Shown piece by piece: positions 1 to 12,197 of a stretch of DNA of 64,000 nucleotides. Position 1 is the first letter of the stretch. Each line of letters begins with the position of its first letter. Under the pieces are notes generated by a model, which searched no databases, was not told the origin of the DNA, and saw only the letters and a list, made by a program, of their open reading frames with translations. Made by a program: the position numbers and the translations under genes. The stretch comes from Sapria himalayana (lineage: Eukaryota > Streptophyta > Magnoliopsida > Malpighiales > Rafflesiaceae): contig JAREIK010001718.1 in NCBI GenBank assembly GCA_029783825.1, forward strand, positions 1,193,898 to 1,257,897, read 5' to 3'.

Positions 1-2338
1 ACTCGAGTGATAGGAGGCTTTACTGGAGTAAGAACAGGAGGGGCTGGCTTTACTGGAGCAGAAACAAGAGGGCCACGGGGGAGGCTATAGTATATACTAG
101 CAGGTCATCTGCCTTCCCTTGACTAGTGTGGGTCGGGGTTGAAGAGAAGGGGATATTCTCAAAAAACTCGACATTCCTAGAAACCAAATGCTTACGAAGA
201 CTAGGGTAATAACACCGATATCCCTTCTGAACTCGAGAATAACCAAGAAAGATATATTTTAAAGATTTATGGTCAAGTTTAGATACCTGAGGACGAATAT
301 CTCGAACAAAACAGATACATCCAAATATCTGAGGCTCAATAGGGAATATAGGTTTATTGGGGAAAAGGATGTGATACGGTGTGTCCCAATTCAAGATTGA
401 TGAAGGCATCCTGTTAATCAAAAAATAAGCTGTGGAAACAGCATCAGCCCAGAAATATTTGGGCACATGCATCTGAAATAATAGAGCTCTGATAGTTTCA
501 TGGAGATGTCTATTTTTTTCTCTCAGCAACTCCATTATGAGTAGGAGTGTCAAGACAAGAAGTCTGATGAAGGATACCATGTTGAAGCATGAAAGACTGA
601 AATTGTTCGGAAACATATTATTTTGCATTATCACTTCTCAGATTTTGAACATAAACATGAAATTGAGTATGAATCTCAGCACAAAAGGCACGAAAATGAG
701 AAAATAACTCATAGCAGTTTTTCATTTAATATAACCAAGTACTTTATGAATAATCATCAACAAAAGTGACAAAGTATCGAAACTCAGTTGGGGACACAAT
801 TGGGCATGAGCCCTACACATCTGAATTGACTAACTCAAAAGGAGTACTAGCTCGTTTATTGACTCTAGGACTATAACTAAGGTGATGTTTTGCAAATTGA
901 CAAGACTCACAATCTAAGGATAACAAACTTGAAAACTGAGGACATAATTTCTTTAATAATGGCAGTGACAGATGACCCAAACGGCAATGTATCTCAAATG
1001 GTGTAGTGACTCCAGAACAAGCAATAGGTCTTGGGATTGTAGGATAAAGGATGTATAAACTCCTAGACACATGACCTCTACCAATAATCGGCTTCGTCAT
1101 AAGATCCTGAAAGAGACAAAAATTAGGAAAGAATGAGATATAACAATTAAGTGTTTGAGTTAACTTGCTAATAGACATCAAATTAAAAGATAAATTTGGT
1201 AAATTCAAGACTGATGTCAAAGGAATAGATGGAGTGGGCACAATTGTGCCTGACCTAAGAACACATGAATGTGATTCATCTGCCAAAGTGTCAGTGGAAG
1301 GTGAAGGTTGTGATTGAAAGGTAGAGAAAAGACTAGAGTTACCTGTCATGTGATCCGTGGCTCCAGAGTCAATGACCCACTTGGAAGATGAAGAAGACAC
1401 AAGGTATTTATTCGGGCTACCTGACTTAGCAGTAATTGGAGTAGATGGAGATCTCAATGAGTTCTGATACAATTGTAATCTGGCTAATTCCGTCGCTGAG
1501 AATTGAATGGTCTGATTGAATGCCTCAGTGGTAGAAGCTATATGAGCAGACTGAAATTTCTGAATTTTGATTTTGTCGTTTCTTACAATCGTGTATCACA
1601 TGACCAGACTTATGGCAGTAATAACAAACAACACCTCCAGAACCAGACCCTCTAGTATTATCGTTTGGACCACTATTTCTATTTCGTTGCCTTTCTAACT
1701 CAATAGTTTGTCAAATAAGAGCACTGCTTGTCTGTGCATATACAAGGGTAGGTAAAAAAGAGGATGCTACCTTAGTGCGAAGAATCCTGCTAAAGGTTTC
1801 CAGGAGGGATGATATTTCAGGACTGGACAAAATCTGGGCCTTAGCTAAATCATACTCAGACGGAAGAGCAGCATGAAATCCCATAACTGCCATTTGTTTT
1901 TGTTGATTTTGCTGAACTTTGATATCTGGACTAAAGGACATAAGCATATTACGCTCTTCATGTATCTTTTTGTAGGCCATAAAAAATTCTGAGTGACAAA
2001 TCCTATTTCTCTGATCGATAGAATGCTTGACACACATCAAATATACGAGAAACATTTTTCTTTCCAGAAAACACAAACTCTAAATAATCTATTAGCTCCT
2101 TAACCAATTCACAATGATTAACGAGGCCTAATACCTTGCTGTTGATAGAATTACGAATTTGGATGAACAGACGAGCATCCTCCTCCATCCATTGCTCTTT
2201 CTAATCATCGGCTGGTGGATCCCGAGTGATGTGACTACCCATACGTATGCTCCTGACGTATATTCGAATTGTTATGCTCCATTCCAAATAGTTGGGACCA
2301 GTCAGTTTGTCTTTCGTGATTTTGGACATCATTGGAAC
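1..2338 (-). pseudogene. copia-1 gag-protease-integrase (degenerate, frameshifted)
   Basis: Reading the minus strand from 2338 down: gag begins with the family motif KLTGPNYLEW and soon meets an in-frame TAG (DPPADD-stop-KEQW). Gag then continues in two shifted frames (about 2188-2003 and 2076-1711). A CCHC zinc knuckle, CYYCHKSGHVIHDC, occupies 1630-1585. Protease follows with WVIDSGATDHMTG (active-site DSGA). The pre-integrase zinc domain contains HCRLGHLSL and CESCQFAKHH. The integrase core lies around 800-500, with FVDDYS, LRSDNAK and NGVAERKNRHLHET carrying the three acidic residues. It has two stops near 735-745. The C-terminal integrase segment reads KYIFLGYSRVQKGYRCY. At about 90-1 a frameshift leads into a Pro-rich linker repeat (APVKPAPPVLTPVKPP) that normally precedes reverse transcriptase. 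The product would be the Gag-Pol polyprotein; this copy is dead. Confidence 0.85.
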
Positions 2339-2569
2339 CTAAGAAGAACGGATACAGACATGGGAAACTGACACGGCAGGACACGGGGACACGACAAATT
2401 TCAAAAAACTAGGATACGGATACGGCTAGGATACGGCATGAAAAACAAAATAAATACAAATATTATCAATTAACAAAAATTTAGATAATAAAAAAAATAC
2501 TCAAACATTATTTTTACAAATATTCAAACACAAACATAAGAAATATTAAAATAAAAGATTAACATTTTC

Positions 2570-4918
2570 TTATGAATCAAACAAAAAAATTTTCAGTTTA
2601 GGTTCATCAAAAGAAAGATCTGCAATCTCAACAATTCTAGTATTTTCAATATCCATTGATTCAAAACCATTACCTCCAATGTCTCACATTTTAGATTCGT
2701 CTTCATTATAGTTTGGAGATCTCCTTGACAGAAGTCGGAGATTATTATGAACATAAACTAAGTCTTCAGCTCTTTGTGGTGTCAACTTGTTTCTCTTTAT
2801 GGAGTGAATAAAATTATAAGTGCTCCAATTTCTTTCACAACATGAGGACGAACAAAGTTGTCCTAACAATTTTAATGCAATAGATTGAAGCATTGATGCA
2901 GCATTTCCATGAACAACCCACCTTTTAATAGGACTCATGTACCACCTGTCATTGATGAAATCACTACTAAAAAAATCTTCTAAAAATGCCGAAAATATAA
3001 CATATTTGTCATTTGCTCTTCTCCTTTCACATTCATTAGAAAAATATCTCTCAAAACATTTTTTTATTTTTCTTATTATTTCTAAATCTTGATGCGGTGG
3101 AACATGATCACGAGACTCCATCAAGTCATTATTGACTATAATACATGCAAGTTAAGTTATAACATTAATTATTAAATATTAAACATCATAGAATATCATT
3201 TATATTAAAATTATCATAATCTATAATTTAAACTCTTAAGATTACATTGGGTTTAAGGAATGAGCAAGAGAATGTAAGATGTGTGACTTTTATTTCATCT
3301 TTCCACCAAGATTTCATTCACAATATAAAAAAACTTATAGGTTAAAATACATAGCAATTCATATAAGTTCAATTATAATTAAAACTTAAAAACTTTTAAT
3401 CAAAATAATAAAAATTAAAAATTAAATTAAAAGTATACCTTGAATTATCTGAGGCTTTTATGTCATTTCTTAAAAATAACTTCTTTCACTTTTTCGATCA
3501 TAGAATCCTACCACTCATAAATATTGTGAAAGCAAGGTTTGTCAGTGTCAGCTAATCGAAGCAATTCATAAATGAGAGTTGTAAAGCTGAGGATATAATC
3601 TACATTCATCCAAAAGTCTTCATTTAGGATTTTATCCTTTACTTCTTTAGTTTTCACTAAATCATCGTCTTTATACATTTTCCATTCTTTACTTATCACT
3701 AATTGCTCCAAGTCCCTTTTTATTGTTTTAAATCGTTTAAACATAATAATAGTTGAAGCGAAATGTGTATCGGTCACTGAAAGTAACTTCAACTTGTAAT
3801 GATTATTAAACATTGATAATCTCATTGCATGATTCATAATGAAATTTTTGATCAAAAAAATATCACTTGAAACTTGAGCGATCCAACCACACCGTTCCAT
3901 CATATCATCATATCTTGAGTGTGTTGGTGCGCAAATATTCTTCAAAGCAAGATTAAGAGTATGAATCACACATGAGGTCCAAAAGATATGTCGAAATTTT
4001 GCTTTCACAATGTATCATACTACTTTGCAAGCTGCAGCATTATCAGTTATAACTTGAATTATTTTTTGTGGACCAATCTTTTGTATAGTGTTAATCAATA
4101 AATCAACTATAAAATATTTATCCTTAGTCTTTCCTTCTCAGTTTATTGCTTTCAAAAATATTGGTCTATTTTCAGAGACTGCCATAATGTTAATAAGTGG
4201 TCTTCTTTTTTGCATTTGATCATTAATCACTACAAATGCTCACTCCTTTCTCATTACAAGTCTTCTTGATTGATTTTAATAGATTATCAATATTATTCTT
4301 CTCATTCTGCAATAATATTGTTCTTAATGCATTATAGATTGGTGAGACATAACATGAAGTTGACTTGCACTTTTAAAGTCACGTGCATAATAAGAATTTT
4401 TAGCAAAGTGAAAAGACAACCCTCCAGAATAAAACATCCTTGGTATCTCACTGTCAACTACTTCACGTGCACCAATTTTGAATGCATTTTTAATTGATCC
4501 CATAGTCTCCTTTTTACCTTTTTAGATCAATTGGATTAGCACTAGAGGAATTCTCAAAAGAGTCTGCAATGCTTAATGTGGGTAAAGAAACTTGCTTGAG
4601 ATTAGATTGTTTCATTCTTTATTCAGATTCCTTCATCCTTCGCATCTCAATCAAATTTTGATTCGTTATTTTAGTACATGATGCAATTTCAGTCCCTTTA
4701 ATTTTCAACAAGTGAGCCTTGACTCTATAATATGATTCTCTATATATATCTACAAAAATTGTATTGAAAAGTAACATTTTCTCCCTCTTTTCCTTTATCC
4801 AATTTTGCATCTTTCGTGACATATCTTCATAATGGAGCATTATCATCAACATCTTGAATATTTTGTTGATTACTTGAAGGCTCAGAATTACAATTTATTT
4901 TATTGTATAATTCTGCAT
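2570..4918 (-). pseudogene. hAT-1 transposase (BED, DUF659 and hAT C-terminal regions; broken)
   Basis: From the minus-strand ATG at 4918 the remnant shows, in order, a BED zinc-finger region (about 4860-4620; YYRVKAHLLKIKGTE, with the first Cys replaced by Tyr). A segment with REVVDSEIPRMFY and FHFAKNSYYAR follows. DUF659 includes RRPLINIMAVSE and VITDNAAACK (its Asp is an expected catalytic residue). The 4008-3508 frame follows with FWTSCVIHTLNLALKNI. The C-terminal dimerisation domain is at 3124-2684 (LLGQLCSSSCCERNWSTY), then an acidic tail with stop at 2572-2570. At least four in-frame stops and one frameshift near 4360 are visible. A 3504-3125 stretch may include an intron or decayed sequence. 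Such proteins cut and rejoin the element ends in the nucleus; this copy cannot be made intact. Confidence 0.85.
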
Positions 4919-5605
4919 GAAAAAAAATTATACATTTTAAATAATCTATATTATTTCAAAATTAATTTAATTTAATTTTTTTTCTCCATCGATACTATAA
5001 TACAATTTTCATTGTATTTTTATTATTTATATATTACATTAATTTATTTAAAATAAATTATATAACAAAAATTATTATACTTACATATTATATATTACTA
5101 AATATTACATACTATAAAAAGTATTCATATTTATATATTCCATATTTTAATATTGTATATTTATTATTATTCTTAAAATCATGTATTTAAAATTAAAATT
5201 AATTATTTTTTTATTATATTTTGTATGTATATTAAACAAACAATAATAATTAAAATAATAAAAAAATAGATTAAAACCCTCTAACCCCTGCCCCCTTCCG
5301 TTACTGTATTTAAAATAATTAAAATCATGCTTTGAACCCCCCCCCCTCACTATTACAGATTATAGAATTAGGTTACCTTAGGTACTGTCGGCTGTGTGCT
5401 CCTCAGCTTCCAACTTCCCTCACTGTCGTCGGCCACTCACTGTTGGCGGCGTGCTTTTCAATTTGTTGGATTTGTAGGAGTAAGGCATTAATATATAGTG
5501 TATTTCCGCCACGTCAAAATCATAAAAACACTTCGGTTTGGAAACCGACGCGTTGATTTCGTAACAACGCGTTGGATACGTCTCGGACGCGTCTGTCCTA
5601 TATGC

Positions 5606-5707
5606 CACGTGACATATCAGACACGGAATTTGTCAACGATACACCACGTGGCATATCGGGCACGTATCCGACGCGTGTCCGTACCGTGTCCACGTGTCGG
5701 ACACGTG
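5606..5707. promoter_or_regulatory. Cluster of four CACGTG (G-box) cores in the hAT-1 5' subterminal region
   Basis: CACGTG occurs at 5606-5611, 5645-5650, 5691-5696 and 5702-5707, within 140 bp of the terminus upstream of the transposase gene. The first two lie in a repeated CCACGTGRCATATC motif. hAT-2 retains two (52578-52583 and 52632-52637) plus a mutated one (CACATG near 52670). Subterminal repeats in hAT elements usually bind the transposase. These also fit plant bZIP/bHLH sites. Confidence 0.6.
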
Positions 5708-5743
5708 GACACGACTGTCTAGTGGCGTATCTGTGCTACTTAG

Positions 5744-5796
5744 ATTGGAACCACTTCGAGCTTTGGTGTCAGTTTTTTCTTCTCTGAATCACTCAT
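5744..5796 (-). pseudogene. copia-1 gag N-terminus, separated from the rest by hAT-1
   Basis: A minus-strand ATG at 5796-5794 opens a frame (MSDSEKKKLTPKLEVVP) that enters the 8-bp hAT target duplication. It would continue in frame in the gag sequence at 2338 and below if hAT-1 were absent. The short lysine-rich leader before the conserved gag block is usual for copia Gag. It shows that the true gag start is here and not at the ATG inside the duplication at 2332. Confidence 0.8.
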
Positions 5797-6064
5797 TATG
5801 GTACAACAAGAAGAAGATGAATAGTAAAGAATACTCCCAAAATTCAGAACTTGGAAAAAAATCTCGCAGAAACCCAGATCTAGGAACCAAACTAGGAAAC
5901 CAAATACACAAGAGGCCCTGTCGGCGATGGACGACCTTGGATGACCTGGAAGTGGTTTTAGCTTCTGATGATGATCAGGATGCTCTAATAATAGATCTTG
6001 ATGAGCTGATCAATTCTGAAGGAAGCAAGTGCATAAGAGGAGACGCGGAAGACATGTCCAGAAA

Positions 6065-6076
6065 GCTCTGATATCA
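6065..6076 (-). other. Primer binding site (tRNA-iMet type) of copia-1
   Basis: The minus strand reads TGATATCAGAGC immediately after an LTR ending in CTACA. This is one base from the standard plant copia site TGGTATCAGAGC, complementary to the 3' end of initiator tRNA-Met. Confidence 0.85.
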
Positions 6077-6594
6077 TGTAGAAAAATAATATTTCTCACT
6101 TTAACTCATATGCATTTCGATTCCCACTTCATGTCGTCCTGCTACAGTAAAGAGAAAGAGGGAAGGCGATGATGAAAAGCAAGAATCCGAGAGCGAAGCC
6201 AAAGATACCGCAAAGGTCATCCGAAAAAGTTTTTTATGGTTCTGCGAAACATTTGTATTTATATAGGAAAAAAAGTTTTTTTTATTAATTTATTAATATA
6301 TTACGATATACATATCCCAAATTAATCAAATATATGAGATATTATTTTTTAGCTTATGGTTAGGCTAGTAGAGCCTAAAGAGTTGAAACAGATCATCATT
6401 CATTTTAATCATTTCATATAGCTTTTTCACATTATATTTTTCTACTCCATTCTTGATAGTTTAATGGAGTTTTGATGTTTTGTTGTCATATTCTAAGAGA
6501 TCATACCTTTTTCTCTAGATAGGAGATTCTTCATATGACAATTCAATATATGTGAGACACTCACAGACTAATTATTGAGACATCTCATACAACA
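6077..6594 (-). repeat. 5' LTR of copia-1 with TATA box (upper limit uncertain)
   Basis: The LTR end next to the primer site is exact at 6077 (minus strand ...TTTCTACA). A TATA box, TATATAAATA, lies on the minus strand at 6266-6257, about 190 bp upstream of the LTR end; it is a likely start of the element transcript. The outer end at 6594 is only suggested by a minus-strand TGTTGTATGAG. The partner LTR is outside the window. Confidence 0.55.
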
Positions 6595-8264
6595 TATCAT
6601 GGAGGTAGATGAGTTATTAGTCATAGTAGAGGCAGAGGTAGTGATGATGTTGAGGGAGATACTTAAACATACCAAAATCGTTTAAGAGTCTTCATAGAGT
6701 TCTTTTATAATGAGTTATTATCTCATGAGTTAACAATTAAATCATAAATAATTGTTCTTTATTTATAACTTCTCTTATTGTTTTTTGAATGTTGTAAAAG
6801 TAAATAATAAATTATTAAAAATTTATTAATTACAATAATATATAATTTGACACTTGTCTCTTTCACTTATTCTTTTTGTTGTTGGAGGGTCCTAGTCATC
6901 TCCTCTTTGTGTGTTGCTTTTCTAGTTAATTAAATTTTGACATAATTTGCTCTTGCATTGTTGTTTTACAAGATTGGAAGAATTCGAGGAAGATTATTTT
7001 TGAGACTAAGTATGATGAATTATTTATATGATTAAGTATTTTACTAGATGTCTGAGTGTTGTTGATTTATTGCTTGTTCATTCTCATCTTAGTCAATTAA
7101 GAAAAGATATTATAGTTTTCTAGATTGTGAGACTTTTGGATTATAGGGCTAGAAATGTCAAAGATATATGATGAATGACATATTTTTGAGTAAGTTGAAG
7201 ATTTTTGATTATTGTGCTAGATATGTTTTTATTTTACATTAAGAGATATGTTAATTAAGAAAACATACTACATTTTTTTATAATGTTTTCTTAGACTTAT
7301 GTAAATAAGTACCCATTTGATTGGATACATTCAAACATATAAGGACCTAATGGAGAGATTCGAGATATATTTAGATATTTTGTTATATTTTTTGATGATT
7401 ATAAATATTCTACTTAATTATTTCTTTTTCATTTTAGTTAATAAATTTTTTTATTTTTCATTTATTTTATAAAAGAATATAAAATTTATTTGCTAAAAAT
7501 ATAAAGTTTTTTAGTAGTAATAATATATTAGAGTATATGTTTGATAGCTTTTATAATATAATTATTAGGGGATCATATGATAGTTATCTTGTGCTAATAT
7601 TCCCTAACAAAATTAGATTATAGAAAGAAAAAAAATAAATATTTAATTTTGATAGTTAAGCAATTTTTAGATAATATAATTATTTCTAAGTATTTTTGGG
7701 AAGCAATAGGTTTAATCATTAACCAAATTATTAACTAATTTTTTTCTCATTATTTTTACATCTTGCATCACGGAGAATTTTGTGGGACAACCTATTTTTT
7801 TAGAATCTCCAGGACATGAAAAGATGATGCTTAGGGTGATATATGCCAGTATAATTCCTTGAGACCAATAAAATATTAATTAGTACTTAGTAATGATATT
7901 ACTTTTTTGTGTAGTATTAGTTATTTGATGAGTTTAGGTAGTGTAATGGTTTAGGGGATACATCTAGATCTCTCTGTCTCTCTTTTTTTCTCTTTCTATC
8001 TTTCTCTTTTTTAGTCTTTCAGATGCCAACAAATACAAAATTTCTGGAGTGAAATTTCCTTAGAAAAGGTATATCACTCAACTCTAGTCAAGTTGGTAAT
8101 TCACTAGGCGATTCTATCCCAACTTAGAATGAGTTGTGAGTGGAGAGACTTAACAATCTAGTTCTAAGTCTCTTTCTGAGATATTTATGATTTGATCTTC
8201 CAATTATTTATTGAAAGAAATAGAGAAATTATATTTAACATTTTATTTAGTCGGTATAATCATG

Positions 8265-8309
<45 letters not shown>

Positions 8310-10180
8310 CTCATTTTTTTTTAATAGTGGCATGACACCTAAGTCTCTTTCTGATACATCTCATTTTGGATGGTACTAGGCCACAATGAAAGAGAAATCT
8401 TTTCCATTTCAATATTAATAATTAATATCTTGATCTTTGGAAATGCATGTTGTTAGTTGCAGGTTAGTGTTCATCACTAAGACATATATAAATGAGAAGG
8501 TATATCACTTATAAATGAGACTTATTGAGAGAGAGTTTACTCAGATGTTTGAATTAGATTATTAGGATACATTTTCTTCTATAACCAAGATAATCTCAAT
8601 ATGAATATGAATATCATTAACAATCTCTCACAGTTGGATGATATATTAATTCATTGCAAATAATATTGACATGTTAATTTTTAGGAGGTTGTCAATATGG
8701 AGCTGTCATCTATCTTTTGAGTAGTAACATAATAGGCAAGCCTAGTTTGTATATTATAGAAGACATAACTATTTGAAGAATAAGGCACATTGAGATGTAA
8801 GAGTCTTTCGGGGTCATATGGTACATGACACAATTGATATGTGAATTTTTTTGTGACTTATTTTGCTTAATATATATGAAAATTATATATTTTACTAATT
8901 TTTTTTTATAATTTTTATCTAAATGAAACACTTAATTAAAATATATCAAACATAAAAGTTAAATTTTATTAATATATTTTATCAACATAAATATTCAAAG
9001 TTTCAGAATAAAGTAATATTTTAATATTCAACTTATTTATGAATGTATATTTGTGCGTGTGTATACAGACACACGCCATGCATATGAATATTTATATTTG
9101 TATTTATATATAGGTATATTTGTGTGTATATATACACACACATATATAATTAAATATAAGGGTAAATTATGTTTTTGTATTAAATATGAAATATTTAAAA
9201 AAATATCAAAAAAATCAATAATTAAAAAAATATACCAAAATTCAAAATGTATTAATTTTTGTGTTTACAAAATTTTAAAACAAAAAAAATCTTATTTTCA
9301 ATTTTAAGTACATTTAGTTATATTACTTCTGTAGTGCCTTTTTTTTTGATTTATTCAAGTTTGTTATTTATTATGTTAGATGATGAGTTTGAAATTATTT
9401 ATTTTAAGGAGTACATTCACTTATAGTTTTAAAGAAAAGACATTGAAAGGCTAAAATATTTTCTTGTGATACAAGTGATTTATGAGAAATATTTTATTGT
9501 CTTGATGTAAAACATAAATGATAATCATATAAATATTAGTCTTGTGGGTAATGTTCTAATATATATTTCTATTGAGCTAGATATTATTTTTATGTCTGAT
9601 ATAAATTCTATAGTCGACTTAATTATATAATATAAAATTCTATCAAAGATTAATTATATGATTATCATCATACTTGATATAGTTAATGTAGATAGTATAA
9701 TTAATTATTTACTTGTTATTCATGACAAGGTCATATTTATGAAACTCTTCACATTCTTAGGTACTTGATATATAATCTTGATTCTTGAAAACTAAAAAAT
9801 TAATGATTCTTTCAAAATCAAATATGGAGATAAAATTTATGTCGATGATGATAATTATTTATGAAATACTTTGTATTTGACATATTTTTAAGGAGATTTG
9901 AGTATGAATTGCTTCTTTTTTCATATCTATTGCGATAGTTATATTGTGAGACATTTCTTTAATTCTGAATGTTATGAGTAGATAAAACACATAATTTTGT
10001 TTCTTTTTTGAAAGAATATTAAAGCTGAATTTAACATATTCCTACTGTAGTCCATCCAATAAATATATATATAAATATTTTGTAGTGATTTCAACTCATT
10101 TTTATTTTTTTCAAGTTTGGTGTACTAGATATCTGCACGCTAACTTTATTAGGATATTGCAATATTTTTTTCGTTCCTCT
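6595..10180 (+). pseudogene. Old + strand copia remnant (copia-2): gag to RNase H
   Basis: Many stops are present, but the order of copia domains on the + strand can be followed. A possible gag tail, SHSRGRGSDD, is near 6620. Pre-integrase/integrase follows at about 7080-7430, with YPFDWIHSN, then a ...GEIRDIFRYFVIFFDDY-like pattern. The Pro/Ser linker is around 7960-8180 (QVGNSLGDSIPT). Reverse transcriptase at about 8490-8720 has EREFTQMFELDY and DTFSSITKI, followed by EVVNMELSSIF. A weak RNase H tail lies near 9830-10110. 9053-9307 and 8710-8931 are not separate genes. The order and + orientation support a single decayed element ending in the LTR copies at 10196. Its 5' LTR was not found. 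Coordinates are approximate. Confidence 0.6.
8269..8305. repeat. (AT)n microsatellite
   Basis: About 18 uninterrupted AT dinucleotides lie inside the copia-2 remnant. Confidence 0.95.
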
Positions 10181-10195
10181 TTTTATGTTTTTAAT

Positions 10196-10690
10196 GAGAT
10201 CATGAAACTTATGAGTTGTATTTATATTTTTTCTGTTTGTGTATATAGCTTAGATTACAATTTATTTGTTCAGAAAAATATGTTTGAGTGAATTCTGAAT
10301 AATATGGAATATTCGACAAAATAAATGAATCAACATTAATATTTTCATATTTGTAGCCCTAGTAGTAATACTTTGTCATAATAATACCAAACTTTGTCAT
10401 AATATTGTCAAAATACAAGAATATTTTTTAATTTTGTATCCTTTTTAGTGTTTTTAATGGATGCACCCAACTTGTGGGTTGCCTGTATACTTTTTTATTT
10501 GTATATATAGGCCAGGTGTTTTGTTTATGACAAAGTATATTTAGTTTCTCAATGATATGCATAAATAAATGAATTTGCATTAATTCTGAATTATAAGGAA
10601 TATTTGACAAAATAAATAAATCAACATCATATAGTCATATTAATTGGCCCTAGTAATGGCACTATTTGCTATAACAATGTCAAAGATTTT
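10196..10690 (+). repeat. Tandem LTR-like copies at the 3' end of copia-2
   Basis: Two diverged copies with a period near 253 bp begin with TGTTTTTAATG at 10196 and 10449. Both pass through a TATATA segment and a GACAAAATAAATRAATCAACAT block (split over 10315 and 10604). The second carries GCACCCAACTTGTGGGTTGC, a core also seen in LTRs near 29690 and 35460. Read as two LTR copies left by recombination or as an internally duplicated LTR. Confidence 0.5.
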
Positions 10691-11958
10691 AGAGCTAGAA
10701 TTGGAGAACAAATTGTAATCACGTTTAACATGATATTTTACTCATGAATAAATGATTCATGAATATGGTTTAAGAGCTATGATAGAAAGATATGCAGCAC
10801 TCCTAGTCCGGGAAAACATGTAGTGTTAAGAGAGAAGTTTGTTGTAGCCTATCAAGACTAAAATAGAGCTGAAAGGTGAGTTATGTTATGACTCTTGAGT
10901 ATGTTTGGTAGGCGACTATATTGCTTCTCACAGTGGGAAACAAAGTGTCACTAAGAAATATTGACACATTGTGATCAATGAATCAGGTACTAATCTCGAG
11001 TAGGAAACAAAGTGTCACTAAATATATAAGTTCTCAATATTAAACATATATTTATATGTGTATGCAGATAAATTATTCTAATTAGCTGTTCTCTTTTTCG
11101 CAGTTACATCAAAGTATCTTCTGATAAAAATAACTGTAATATCTAACAACTTGTGACAGTTCCTCATTATGGGTCAACATTCCCCGATCCATCAATCTGC
11201 ACCCAAAAAGCTGAGTGATTCTCTCATATAAATGGAATGAGGTGGAAGAGTAAATTAAAAATTCCAAATCACAATTTTTTTTGTAGCTACCATAAGAAAA
11301 TGAACATCCATCTTTAGTTTATAGCAAATGAACTAAAATATGAGTATTAATAATCATCTACTCATCTAATTTATTATTATCAGATAGTTTTGACAAAAGA
11401 TCGCGAAGTTCATTTAATGAACTTCATGATGCATGTAATTGATCATCCATCCTCATGTACATAATGATTCTAATGAGTTTTCTAGCTATTTTTTCTAATC
11501 ACCAAAAATCATAATATAATACTTTAAAAAGTCATAGAAATCCAGAACACAAAATTTGTATTAGTAAACTCTCTAATCATTTGAAAACTAGAATAAATAA
11601 AATGCTCCCAAAAATAGTATGATGCAATAATAGGAATACAAAATCAAATGCTGGATAGTGTGAGATGCTTAATAGCATTGTATTTTCATGTATATATGAT
11701 TCTATGAATATTTAATTCACAATGATTGTATGTTTTAATAAGTATAATGAATATTCTCAATAATTCTCATTCGAATGCAATAAAGGAGTAATGGGACTAT
11801 AACTGCTATACAAAACCATGTATAAAGACTCAAATCTATCATCAGCAAGCAGCAATCTCTACTATTTGGGGATAAGTGATCTGAGTAGAGACTCAATGGC
11901 AATAATTTTTTTTTAAAAAATATAAGTTTATCACATGTTTTACTCTGGTAGTGGTTTT
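10691..11958. other. Intronic AT-rich DNA, no gene seen
   Basis: No coding signal or recognisable element was found. One 17-bp phrase, GGAAACAAAGTGTCACT, is repeated near 10940 and 11003. ORFs here are short and AT-rich by chance. Confidence 0.6.
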
Positions 11959-12197
11959 CATATGGCTTCTGCTCTCCATAAAAAGATGCTTCCATGTGGT
12001 TTGTTTCTCATGGTTAACATTGGATGATAGCTACACATAGAAATCATCTGAGAATTGTTCAATATATTTCAGTTATTATTGCTTCCATTTGGCTTCTGTT
12101 CTCCATAAAAAGATGCTCCCTTGTGGTTTGTTTCTCATAGTTAACATTGGGTGATAGCTACACATAGAAACTATTTAAGAATTGTTCAATATATTTA
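11959..12197. repeat. Direct duplication of about 112 bp, period 127 bp
   Basis: TGGCTTCTGCTCTCCATAAA at 11963 recurs, with one change, at 12090. The copies stay alignable through GATAGCTACACATAGAAA to CAATATATTT. They are diverged at roughly one base in ten by eye. Confidence 0.85.

Larger units (their letters stand above)
2339..5743 (-). mobile_element. hAT-1 DNA transposon (3,405 bp) with perfect 8-bp TSD
   Basis: The target duplication ATTGGAAC lies at 2331-2338 and 5744-5751. The imperfect terminal inverted repeats begin CTAAGAAGAACGGATAC (left) and CTAAGTAGCACAGATAC (right, reverse complement). Subterminal ends are rich in GGATACGG/GGACACGG on the left and CACGTG motifs on the right. 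It encodes a BED/DUF659/hAT-dimerisation transposase on the minus strand, now broken. A related copy, hAT-2, is at 52531-55558. Confidence 0.9.
1..6594 (-). mobile_element. Ty1/copia retrotransposon copia-1, 5' part, split by a hAT insertion
   Basis: In minus orientation the order is LTR (from 6077 up), a tRNA-Met-type primer site at 6065-6076, a leader of about 270 bp, gag start at 5796, then gag, zinc knuckle, protease, pre-integrase and integrase running off the window at base 1. The hAT-1 element (2339-5743) sits inside gag. Reverse transcriptase, RNase H and the 3' LTR would lie to the left of the window. The upper LTR limit (6594) is a guess from a TGTTG/CTACA pair. Stops and frameshifts make the copy inactive. 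Confidence 0.85.

Noticed and set aside
5332..5722. Cluster of short frames in the hAT-1 5' end
   Set aside because: They lie in the non-coding subterminal region and in several phases.
5694..6071. 125-codon + frame ending near the copia primer site, rich in Asp/Glu (DDLEVVLASDDDQDALIIDLDEL)
   Set aside because: It is antisense to the copia-1 leader and crosses the hAT-1 terminus and TSD, so it cannot be an ancestral gene.
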